The notes under the pieces were generated by a model. That model searched no databases. It worked only from the letters and a program-made list of their open reading frames with translations, and was not told the DNA's origin. A stretch of 64,000 bases of DNA. Origin: Mugil cephalus (Eukaryota; Chordata; Actinopteri; Mugiliformes; Mugilidae). The stretch spans positions 14,188,001 through 14,252,000 of the forward strand of contig NC_061772.1 of assembly GCF_022458985.1 (NCBI RefSeq). Reading direction: 5' to 3'. Below are positions 53,500-62,513 of the stretch, in pieces. Both the position numbers and the translations under genes were made by a program. Numbering within the stretch: the stretch's first letter is position 1; every line of letters begins with the position of its first letter.

Positions 53500-54400
53500 T
53501 GATGCATGACATACGGGAGACTCGTTATAGAAATAAAATGCAGTATTACTCACAGACCATCTTATGTGGGTGCAGTCACAGGAGGCAGAAGTCATGTCAG
53601 GGACAACAGTTTGTATTGCAAGTGAGCAGGACGGGATAATGTAATGATTGTACATATTACACAGACTACATCATAATCTGATCAGAGAATTGCGCTTAAC
53701 TGTTAGGTAGGTTTATTTAACCATGCACCCTTTGCAGCATGATGGTGACACAACTGCAAAAGAGAAACATGCAGCTCCGTGGAAGTCGTTGCGTAAACGG
53801 TTGATTAAAACATATGAAAACACGTCCAGTTGCCTCTAAATGGCAATGATGTTGGCGCAATCGCTGCTCTGTGCAGACTGGTTCAGTGCCCCGGGGGATA
53901 CATACTGATCTGTGGCTCAGCTCCTGAAGCACACAGCATTCTTCCCGAATGCACACATCCAGATTTTTCGGGTGTGAAATAGATAACAGTCCACGAATAC
54001 AGGGAAAACAGAAGAGATCACAGTGAGTAAATACAACATATTTTATGGTATGTGTACTTATATACTGAATTTGAATGGAATTACCTTCAGTAAGTGGAAG
54101 TGCGTTGCCTAAAATCGTTTGTTTCTCTCTACTCGCTGTAGGAGTTTTGCGGAGAAACATTTCATTCAACTGTAACAGTGTTCGCCAATGATTAATCTGA
54201 CCTAATAGCCTCCTGATGAACAGAAATCCAGACGTGCTGTTAATCGGACTTTTGTGCCGAAAAAACACATGGGGGCACAGGCTCATTATGTGTAATTCCA
54301 CTAATACTATTCAAAATGGAAACTCGTGCAGAGAATGCAAAGAAGTAAATGCAAAACTTTGTGAGACACTCATCAAGGGAATTTTGAACAATTTTAAATG
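53500..54400. repeat. Upstream flank of UGT5 gene 5, duplicate of the gene 4 flank
   Basis: Near-copy of the 48.69-50.2 kb sequence without the LTR-like insertion. It contains the untranslated exon ending at donor GTGAGT 54023-54028. Open frames here are also duplicated but are not supported as protein. Confidence 0.6.
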
Positions 54401-54469
54401 ATCATAAATTACGTGTGTTTACTTTTCAAGCTTATTTCACAGTATAATTGGGACTTCTTTCCATTTCAG

Positions 54470-56053
54470 ATGAGGCTCATTTTTTGCTGCAGTGCTTTAC
54501 TTCTGCTCATCCTTATCCCCAGAGCCTGTCATGGTGGCAACATCTTGGTCTTGCCTGTTGAAGGCAGCCACTGGATAAACATGGATATTCTACTTCAAGC
54601 TTTGCACTCCAGAGGACACAGTATAACTATTTTGTGTTCAAGCAAAAGCTGGTACATCAAGGAAAACTCCCCTTATTACAATGTGATTACAGTTCCAGTG
54701 GAGAAGAGTTTAGATCAAACGTTAATTTCAAGAATTGCATCCGAGTTCATAGAATTTGAACGAGGGGCTCAACCCTTGATGACTTATCTCCACATGACTG
54801 TAGGGATGTTCGAAGTAATTGTTGAAGCACACAGAGCTGTGGCTGAATTTGCAACAGCAACGCTAGATGATAAGGAATTGATGAGAAACTTAATGGACAG
54901 CAAGTTTGATCTCCTACTCACTGACCCATGCTGGGGTGGTGGAGTCATCTTGGCCAAATATTTGAAGCTTCCTCTGGTTTATAATGTTCGCTGGCTAATA
55001 GCTGGAGAGGCTCATCTTGCCATTGCTCCTTCACCCATATCCTATATTCCTATTACAGGATCTGGAAACACTGACAGGATGAGCTTCTTTCAGAGAGTTA
55101 AAAACGTGTTTTTTCATCTACTGTCTCAAACAAAAAATCACATGATTATCAGAGAAGTGTATCAGAAATTATGTGATAAATACCTTGGACCTGATAATGA
55201 CTATAACCAGCTGCAACTTGACGCTGACATTTGGCTGATGAGAGTGGACTTTGTGTTTGATTATCCTCGGCCCACCATGCCTAACGTTGTGTACATGGGA
55301 GGGTTCCAGTGTAAACCTGCTAAACCTCTACCTCAACACTTGGAGGACTTTGTTCAGAGTTCTGGAGAGCATGGAGTCATCATCATGTCTCTGGGGACTT
55401 TTGTAAATGAACTTCCTGCTGATTTGGCAAATGAGATCGCTGCTGCTTTTGCTAAATTACCTCAGAAAGTCATCTGGAAGTATACTGGTGACAGACCAGC
55501 CACTCTGGGTAACAACACCTTAATGGTTGACTGGATGCCACAGAATGATCTTTTAGGACACCCTAAGATCGAACTGTTTGTTGCTCATGGAGGAACAAAC
55601 GGAGTCCAAGAAGCTATTTATCATGGAGTCCCAGTTGTTGGTTTACCTGTGTTTTTTGACCAATACGACAACCTGCTCCGTCTGAAAGACAGAGGAGGAG
55701 CTAAGATCCTTACATTAGCTACAGTGGACAAAGACGACAACTTCCTGAAGGCCATCCAGGAAGTCCTGAACGAGCCCTCCTACAGGATGAACATGCAGAG
55801 ACTGTCCAGGCTGCACAGAGATCAGCCAATAACATCACTGGAGCGCGCCCTCTTCTGGATAGAGTTTGTTATGAGGCACAAAGGTGCAGCTCACCTGAAA
55901 GCAGAGTCGATCAGGATGCCCTGGTATTCCTACTACTCTGTAGACGTAGCTCTCTTCTTGGGTGGAGTATTTCTCATTCTATTTTTAATTATTTTGATCT
56001 CCATCAAATGTTTATTTACAGCAGTATGGAAACACAAAATGAAACGCGACTAA
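54470..56053 (+). CDS. ugt5: UDP-glucuronosyltransferase, UGT5 family (gene 5)
   Basis: Single coding exon, 527 residues, ATG immediately after CCATTTCAG (5' UTR intron 54023-54469). Signal peptide, His34 in EGSHW, Asp in TDPCWGG, full signature and C-terminal helix. The tail is WKHKMKRD, still KxKxx-type but different from genes 2-4, and the helix is replaced by GVFLILFLIILISIKC. It looks mosaic: residues about 70-100 follow gene 2 (VEKSLDQTLISRI, FIEFERGAQPL), the middle follows gene 3 ('NVFFHLLSQTKNHMIIREV'), and 'DNDYNQLQLDADIWL' follows gene 4. The signature has HPKIELF with Glu where all sisters have Lys (codon 55571-55573), and GLPVFFDQ instead of GIPVFFDQ. AATAAA at 56578. Confidence 0.92.
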   Translation: MRLIFCCSALLLLILIPRACHGGNILVLPVEGSHWINMDILLQALHSRGHSITILCSSKSWYIKENSPYYNVITVPVEKSLDQTLISRIASEFIEFERGAQPLMTYLHMTVGMFEVIVEAHRAVAEFATATLDDKELMRNLMDSKFDLLLTDPCWGGGVILAKYLKLPLVYNVRWLIAGEAHLAIAPSPISYIPITGSGNTDRMSFFQRVKNVFFHLLSQTKNHMIIREVYQKLCDKYLGPDNDYNQLQLDADIWLMRVDFVFDYPRPTMPNVVYMGGFQCKPAKPLPQHLEDFVQSSGEHGVIIMSLGTFVNELPADLANEIAAAFAKLPQKVIWKYTGDRPATLGNNTLMVDWMPQNDLLGHPKIELFVAHGGTNGVQEAIYHGVPVVGLPVFFDQYDNLLRLKDRGGAKILTLATVDKDDNFLKAIQEVLNEPSYRMNMQRLSRLHRDQPITSLERALFWIEFVMRHKGAAHLKAESIRMPWYSYYSVDVALFLGGVFLILFLIILISIKCLFTAVWKHKMKRD

Positions 56054-56699
56054 AGAAAAATATACTGTATATCTAAACATATTTGTATCAGTCTAACAAT
56101 GGGTTTCAACAATGTAGTATTTAAACAGCCAAAACATATTTAAAATGAGTTTCTATTATTTAGTTTATTTTATCTACGGTGCATCTGCATCATCCTACAG
56201 AGTAACTTTTCTGCATGTGGGTAGCTCCTTAATGCCAATTTGTTTCGTATTTTTCCCATATCTGTCAACACATATGGACACATATTGTTGCTATAATCCT
56301 GTTGAGTTATTATATAAAATATCAGGATTTGCTGTCATAAACTGATGGAAGAATGATTTGCAGGGGAAAAGAATTCTAGGACATGTGGCTGACTTCTACA
56401 TGGCAGATAAGAAAAGGAAGCTTATGTCTAACCCCTATTATATCACACTATAAATAGTTAGTATGCGCAATGTGGCATCTTTGCCATTGTTTGGCTTTAG
56501 AGCAAGAGCAGAGATACACACACACATTGACATGTATTCACATCTAAAATATTTTTTTTCATGTGTAAATGCACCTAAATAAAGTGCAGCAGGACTGTGT
56601 TTATATCTTGTTGATGGAAGAAGGTTTAGTAATGCTATAGTAATAAAAGAAAAGCGCAAGAAAAATATATGTCAATCACCAAAATCTGTAACACTTAAG

Positions 56700-56960
56700 G
56701 CTCATTTAAGGTACTGCGGAGTATAGACTCTATAGAGTACAGACTCTTGCAGTCTGCATGCGCTGCACCACGTAGTTACGTTTGCACAGGGTCTAGTCAA
56801 GTCAAGTTGATGCAGAAGAAATCTGGACTCACCAGAACAAATTACTTTCTTCCATTGCTCCAGAGTCTGATCTTTATGCTCCCTAGCAAACTGAAGCCTT
56901 TTTTTTCTGGTTAGCCTCACTTACACAGGACCAAGTGGACTCGTGCCTGCTTCTTCAGTT
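56700..56960 (-). mobile_element. Tc1/mariner-like transposase remnant
   Basis: On the minus strand (about 56930-56810) the translation KKRLQFAREHKDQTLEQWKK, then 'VICSGESRFLL' is the catalytic-core region of Tc1-type transposases. The usual WSDESRF has become CSGESRF, losing the second catalytic Asp. The frame continues only briefly afterwards. No inverted repeats were found, so this is a fragment. Confidence 0.75.
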
Positions 56961-57679
56961 AGATGATCTTCCAGGTAGCTCAGAAACTGACAGATCTTGC
57001 CTTGGAGCTACGGCCTGGGAAGTCCACTACTAGAACATCTCAGCTGTGTAGCACTTCAACCTCTCAGGTGCCCAGGATCCGCGCTTCGTTCCAGTGTCGC
57101 CACTACAGAGACCCCTTTGACATCCCACTCCTGAGTATTGTGGAGTTCCTGATTCTTAGTGTTGTGGATCTCATCTTGTCGATCAGTTGATGCTTCCTTT
57201 TGTTTGTTGTGGGTTTCCCTGGCCTATCCCGCTGTCCGCACCTAGGTCAGCCTTTCCAGAGAGTTTTGTGGTGTTTGGTGTAAAACATTTCTTCCTAATC
57301 TTTCTAATATATGATTATTGCATGATTAATGTATTTTTATTGTAGAAATGTTTCATCTGTCTTATATATGTCTCTCTCATGTGTTTTACTTTGTGTCCTG
57401 TGTACTGTGGTGGTCTTTGTGGAATAGAGACGTGCTGCTCCACTGGTTGAGATATCTGCTCTGCAGCTTCAAAGATATACTTGTTAATTGTAATTTTAAT
57501 TCAGTGTTGTTGACCCATTATTTGGACTGTGTATGTGGCTGATGTGCTGTTAATTATACTTATATAATACTTATAGTTATGTTTCTATCATTTCATTTTT
57601 ATAGTCCTTGTTCTGCCACATACCAAACAGATCTTTTTGAGCTTCTAGTAAATACAAGAAACATTTAAAGTGTCCTCAT
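56961..57679. other. Spacer before the UGT5 pseudogene
   Basis: Holds unrecognised GC-richer sequence (56.96-57.27 kb) and a piece related to the LINE tail at 52.7 kb (57357-57422). No gene supported. Confidence 0.35.
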
Positions 57680-57685
57680 GTATAT

Positions 57686-58041
57686 GGAGGAACAAACGGG
57701 CTACAAGAAGCTATTTATCATGGAGTCCCAGTTGTCGGTATCCTTGTGTCTTTTGACCAATACGACAACCTGCTCTGGATGAACATGCAGAGAATCTCCA
57801 GGCTGCACAGAGATCAGCCAATAACAACAATGGAGAGCGCCCTCTTCTGGGTAGAGTTTGTCATGAGGCACAAAGTTGCCGCTCACCTGAAAGCAGTCGA
57901 TCAGGATGTCCTTGTATTCCTACTACTCTGTAGATGTAACTCTCTTCTTGGGTGAAGCTATGTTGCTCATACTTTTAACCGTTTTCATCTTTATTAGGTG
58001 TTTATTCACTGCAATGTGTAAATATAAAGTGAAACATGATT
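57686..58041 (+). pseudogene. UGT5 pseudogene, 3' fragment
   Basis: Begins at the equivalent of 'HGGTNGVQEAIYHGVP' (tatggaggaacaaacgggct) and runs to the stop after KYKVKHD. It lacks the whole N-terminal half. About 110 bp are deleted in the middle, so 'QYDNLL' is joined directly to WMNMQRISRLHRDQ. Frame is lost further downstream around 'AHLKAV', while the last helix and tail are recognisable at nucleotide level. It sits in the array between genes 5 and 6 and most resembles genes 2-4 at its 3' end. Confidence 0.88.
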
Positions 58042-58439
58042 AGCTATCTGTCTATCTACATATGTAACAGAGGGAATGGTGATATATTTTGTGACCTTGT
58101 ACCAAAAACTGTTGAAGTAAAATACTACTCTGATAACTGTGGCAGTTGAATGAGAGAGAGAGTTTGACGTCCTATAGAATGACTCATGTACACATTTCCC
58201 AGTGGGTGGAGTGTCTTAAAAGTGTATGCGGGGCTGTGGTGCCATCATTACATTTAATAAAGTTTTATCTGTGCGCAATGCTAAGTCCTTTTAGATTCAT
58301 ATCTACATTTAGTGTGATTGCGGTAAAGAGACATATGACACACTGCATGTGTGAACTCCACTATAAGAGACACACATTTGACTGTACTTCAGGGGTGAGG
58401 CCAAAAGAAAGAAATCAGGAAGTGTTTTTTTTCTTTCTC

Positions 58440-58530
58440 TCTCTCTCTCTCACTGGCTTGAATGCAGCCGTGCACAGTCTTGCCACGGCAGTACTAAGGA
58501 GAAGAGCAGCAGCTCTGAGAAGACTAATCT
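58440..58530 (+). other. Candidate untranslated first exon of UGT5 gene 6
   Basis: Donor ATCT|GTAAGT at 58531 and acceptor TGTTTCAG at 59752-59759 define a 1,229-bp 5' UTR intron, matching the two-exon layout of the other copies. The upstream limit is uncertain, near a CT-rich tract at 58430-58452. Confidence 0.45.
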
Positions 58531-59786
58531 GTAAGTTTGTTCTTTCCCTGTGTTATTACTTGACCTGCTATATGCAGCCTCCAGCATGTGAATGTAATGT
58601 TTTACTGTATATAACGCTACACTCCCTGCAGTCCTGAATGTTTCAGTTTGTGCGCGTACAAACGTTTTCACACAGGTGCCGTAGGTGTTGTTAAAGTGAC
58701 AGCTCACTACCCAGTGATACTGTGTGTATAATGTAATCCCTGTATCACTCTAAACTTGATTCGAAAAAAAGAAGCAAGTTTTTACTTTTTTCTGTCTGTT
58801 AAACAGCCTCCCATTGCTTTTTAAAAGACATATGATTCACAGATAGCTTGAAGGACGTAAAACTCGAACGTAGACCACATCTGTATGACCGTTATTGCTA
58901 CTGTTTTCAGTAGTTAAATGACAGGGGTTCTCTGGAAAGACAGGAATGTCTTGTAGCACATGTTTTTAGGGTGGGACAAATGAAATTAGGAAGTATTTTA
59001 CACTGGCATAGTTTCAACTACTGGTTTGTTGTGTTTGCGTCTCAACTGTCTGGTGACGCGAGGGCCAAGTTTTCACTGTAAGCTTTTGTTTTCTCTTTTA
59101 CGAAATGGAAAAAGGAGAAGTTGCCAAGAATGAAATGTTTGTTTCTACCCCGTGGCAGCTAATGTTACTCAATGGGCAAGAGATTTTACATGATGTTACT
59201 GAGTCGAGTCAGACAAAACTAAATGAGAACTGTACAGACAACAGTTTTCTGTCAGAGTCCGCACTCTTGCTTCCTGCAAGCCATTTCTACCAAAGCTTTT
59301 CTTTTTTAGGGTGTCTGTAGAAGAGATATTGCACTCTCCTTTCTTGTTATCACACCACACAGCCGACAGAAGAGTGTTTAATCGGTTTAAGCAGTGAGAC
59401 CAACGGCTAGTTGTCTGTGCAAAAACATGCAGGAAGTATGTGTTATCTTACAAGGGAAGCTCTTGCATTTTCCTTTTTTGCACATTCAGCATAGTTATGA
59501 TAAAAATAATTTCTGCTCAGGGACACAAGGGTCTGACACAGAATGCATGCAGAGCCCTTGGCATCAGCTCTAATATCCTGAAAGAGGATTCATGTGCTGC
59601 CTACACGTGAGGGCTGTCAGAAGGAATTTTTCCCATACAAAAAAAAAAAAAAGAGGCAGTTGAATAGAACGTCAGTGCAGCCCTCTGTGCACACATTTCC
59701 AGGGATACTGCAGCAACCTCTGTCTTGTTCTTCTGAATTGTTTTTCTGTTCTGTTTCAGGAAAGCGCCACATGAAGAGGTTTGAAG

Positions 59787-61364
59787 ATGTTTTTGCCACT
59801 GGCTTCTGTTGTCTCACTTCTGGCTGTCGTTATTCCGACCGCCAGTAGCGGGAAGGTCCTTGTATTTCCACATGACGGCAGCCACTGGGTGAACATGAAG
59901 GTACTTGTTGAGGGGCTGCATTTAAAGGGACATGCTGTGACGGTCATTCGAGCCATGGACAGCTGGTACATCAGTGAGTCGTCTCCACATTACAACACGA
60001 TCACAGTGGATGTTGCCGGTGGAGGAGATGAGGATTTTTTCCGCCTCTTCGTCTCTGAGGTTATTAAAATTAAACGAAGCAAGGGGTCTGCATGGGCCCG
60101 TCTTGCTTTGGACCTGGAGTTAAAAGACAAGTTCTTTGAACTGCACAGGAAAATCTGTGAGGTGATCGTTCACATGTTTGAAAATAAAGACCTAATGAAG
60201 TCTTTTCAAGAAGCAAAGTACGATGTGGTTTTGACTGACCCTTCTAATGGTGGTGGAGTATTGCTGGCCCACTACCTCGGCTTGCCATTAGTGTTCAATG
60301 CTCGATGGACTGTTCACGGTGAAGCCCATTTTGCTATTGCGCCCTCTCCGCTCTCCTACGTCCCACTTCCACCTTCGGAATTAACAGATCAAATGACTTT
60401 CTCCGAGAGGGTCCAAAACGTGGTGTTCTACACTATGAGGATGCATCTGTACAAGCAGACAGTCGGGCCACATTACAGTGCACTGACCAGCCGATACATT
60501 GACCCAGATGTCAGCTACTTTTCCTTGTTTCAAGCTGCAGACCTGTGGCTCATGAGAGTGGACTTTGTGTTTGAGTTCCCTCGGCCCACCATGCCTAACG
60601 TCGTGTACATGGGAGGGTTCCAGTGTAAACCTGCTAAACCTCTACCTCAACACTTGGAGGAGTTTGTTCAGAGTTCTGGAGAGCATGGAGTCATCATCAT
60701 GTCACTGGGGACTTTGATTGGAGAACTTCCCCCTGATTTAGCTGAGGAGATCGCTGCTGCTTTTGCTAAAATGCCTCAGAAAGTCATCTGGAGGTATAAA
60801 GGTGAAAGGCCAGCCACTCTGGGTAACAACACCTTAATGATTGACTGGATGCCACAGAATGACCTTCTAGGACACCCTAAGATCAAACTGTTTGTGAGTC
60901 ACGGGGGAACAAACGGGATTTATGAGGCCATATATCACGGTGTTCCAATTGTAGGCATCCCCATTGTGTTTGATCAAGCCGATAACCTCTCCAGGCTGAG
61001 GGCAAAAAGAGTAGCAAAGGTTATGAATGTTGCTGATTTGGATAGGCAAAATTTTCAGGAAGTCATCCAAGAAGTCCTGAACGAGCCCTCCTACAGGATG
61101 AACATGCAGAGACTCTCCAGGCTGCACAGAGATCAGCCAATAACGCCACTGGAGCGCGCCCTCTTCTGGATAGAGTTTGTTATGAGGCACAAAGGTGCAG
61201 CTCACCTGAGAACTGAGTCCTACAAAATGCCCTGGTACTCCTACTACTCTGTAGATGTTACATTATTTTTACTTACAGTCGTACTACTTGTGATTTTATT
61301 GTTTGCTGGATTAATAAAGTTCTGTTTTAGATTGTGCTTTAAAAGAAAACAGAAAAATGACTAA
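59787..61364 (+). CDS. ugt5: UDP-glucuronosyltransferase, UGT5 family (gene 6, divergent N-terminus)
   Basis: Single coding exon, 525 residues. Start at 59787 begins the signal peptide MFLPLASVVSLLAVVIP, 27 bp after a 3' splice site. Another ATG 16 bases upstream (59771) is out of frame. His33 lies in DGSHW and the Asp in 'VLTDPSNGG', where the sisters have TDPCWGG. The N-terminal half is a different subgroup from genes 2-5 ('ELKDKFFELHRKICEVIVHM'). From 'DLWLMRVDFVFEFPRP' the sequence becomes nearly identical to the array. It diverges again in SHGGTNGIYEAIYHGVPIVG through VADLDRQNF, then returns to identity at EVLNEPSYRMNMQ. Transmembrane helix, tail FKRKQKND (KxKxx). AATAAA at 61622-61627. 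Confidence 0.92.
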   Translation: MFLPLASVVSLLAVVIPTASSGKVLVFPHDGSHWVNMKVLVEGLHLKGHAVTVIRAMDSWYISESSPHYNTITVDVAGGGDEDFFRLFVSEVIKIKRSKGSAWARLALDLELKDKFFELHRKICEVIVHMFENKDLMKSFQEAKYDVVLTDPSNGGGVLLAHYLGLPLVFNARWTVHGEAHFAIAPSPLSYVPLPPSELTDQMTFSERVQNVVFYTMRMHLYKQTVGPHYSALTSRYIDPDVSYFSLFQAADLWLMRVDFVFEFPRPTMPNVVYMGGFQCKPAKPLPQHLEEFVQSSGEHGVIIMSLGTLIGELPPDLAEEIAAAFAKMPQKVIWRYKGERPATLGNNTLMIDWMPQNDLLGHPKIKLFVSHGGTNGIYEAIYHGVPIVGIPIVFDQADNLSRLRAKRVAKVMNVADLDRQNFQEVIQEVLNEPSYRMNMQRLSRLHRDQPITPLERALFWIEFVMRHKGAAHLRTESYKMPWYSYYSVDVTLFLLTVVLLVILLFAGLIKFCFRLCFKRKQKND

Positions 61365-62505
61365 CCAGGCAAGAGGAACTGATAATATTGGTATACTTCT
61401 ATGTCATAGTAGGCTTGGCTGTGATAAGTTGAATACTGCATTAATGGTGTTTTGTACTTGAAGTTTCCTAGAAACATTTTATTAGTTTGTTAGTTTCTGT
61501 TCTGCTATGTTCATTGTCATTCATTATGAATTGTATTACTCAGGAGGTGTTTCTGTTATCTGGCTCGACTTCACTAATGCAATACTTGCACTCCAAAATG
61601 ATCCCACAGTCGTAGGTGTGCAATAAACTTTCAGTTGAGTGGAAAAGAAAACATATGTGAAGGAGTGTTTTGTTGATACCTTCAACCATTTCTCTGTTGG
61701 AGATGTTATGTTGCATTAATTGGATCAGTAGTGAACGCACACTTGAACCTGAACTAAAGGTCACAAAACCAGTTCATCCTGCCATCACATAGCCCATATC
61801 CAAGCACATAGCCATAGCTTCCCCACGACACTGCAATATACTGAACACTGTGACTTTATCACCGTTCTTGTTTTACAGTCGTTTAAGTTCATTACTGCTA
61901 TGTGTGTAAGCGTTAAACAAGAGTGACGCCTTTGGTTCCCCTTTGTACTCTCTTATCGCTTGTAGGCAGAAAACCATACTGCTGCAGTAGCAAAGTCTTA
62001 CTCCAGTTTGAACACTGGAGGTTCATCAAGTGCTCAGTTCACTAGCAAAGGAGAAATATTTGGGAAACAAATTGCACTGGCTGCCCAAAGGGTAATGTTC
62101 AACTTCTTCATTTTTTTTTTTTAAATATTTGGTAACTGTTTGAACAGTAACAGAACTGTGCTTGGAAGTTAATCTTTAACAGACTTTCAAGACATTTCTC
62201 TGTTGCTCTAGTAGAGACTACTTTATAGTTAATGGATCATTTCTGACAAAACATGACTTTGGCCGACTGTACTGTACCATGTGTCAATAACTAGGTAGTC
62301 AAGTAAAAATGTTTCTAACATTAGATTTTCTGTGTGAAGTCACATGTATCTCAGCAAAGAAAATGTAAACTTAAAGTAAATAGCAGGATTTTAACTTGCA
62401 AATCAGTAATATAAACTGTATTTTCTATAATTAAGTAAAGTGCTTTGAAGAGAATGCTGCTTGCAGTAAAATATAAAATGTGATATGTTTTCTTCCTAAC
62501 TTCAG
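61365..62505. other. Spacer between UGT5 genes 6 and 7
   Basis: 3' UTR of gene 6, then AT-rich sequence. A possible untranslated first exon of gene 7 ends near 62090 at 'gcccaaag|ggtaatg', only a weak donor. Nothing else recognised. Confidence 0.35.
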
Positions 62506-62513
62506 AATACAAA

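Noticed and set aside
53717-54301. 194-codon minus-strand frame, also partly present at 49949-50176
   Set aside because: Conserved only because the UGT upstream flank is duplicated. No domain, and the second copy is shortened.
58146-58637. 163-codon open frame
   Set aside because: Overlaps the putative untranslated exon and a CT-rich tract. No recognisable domain.
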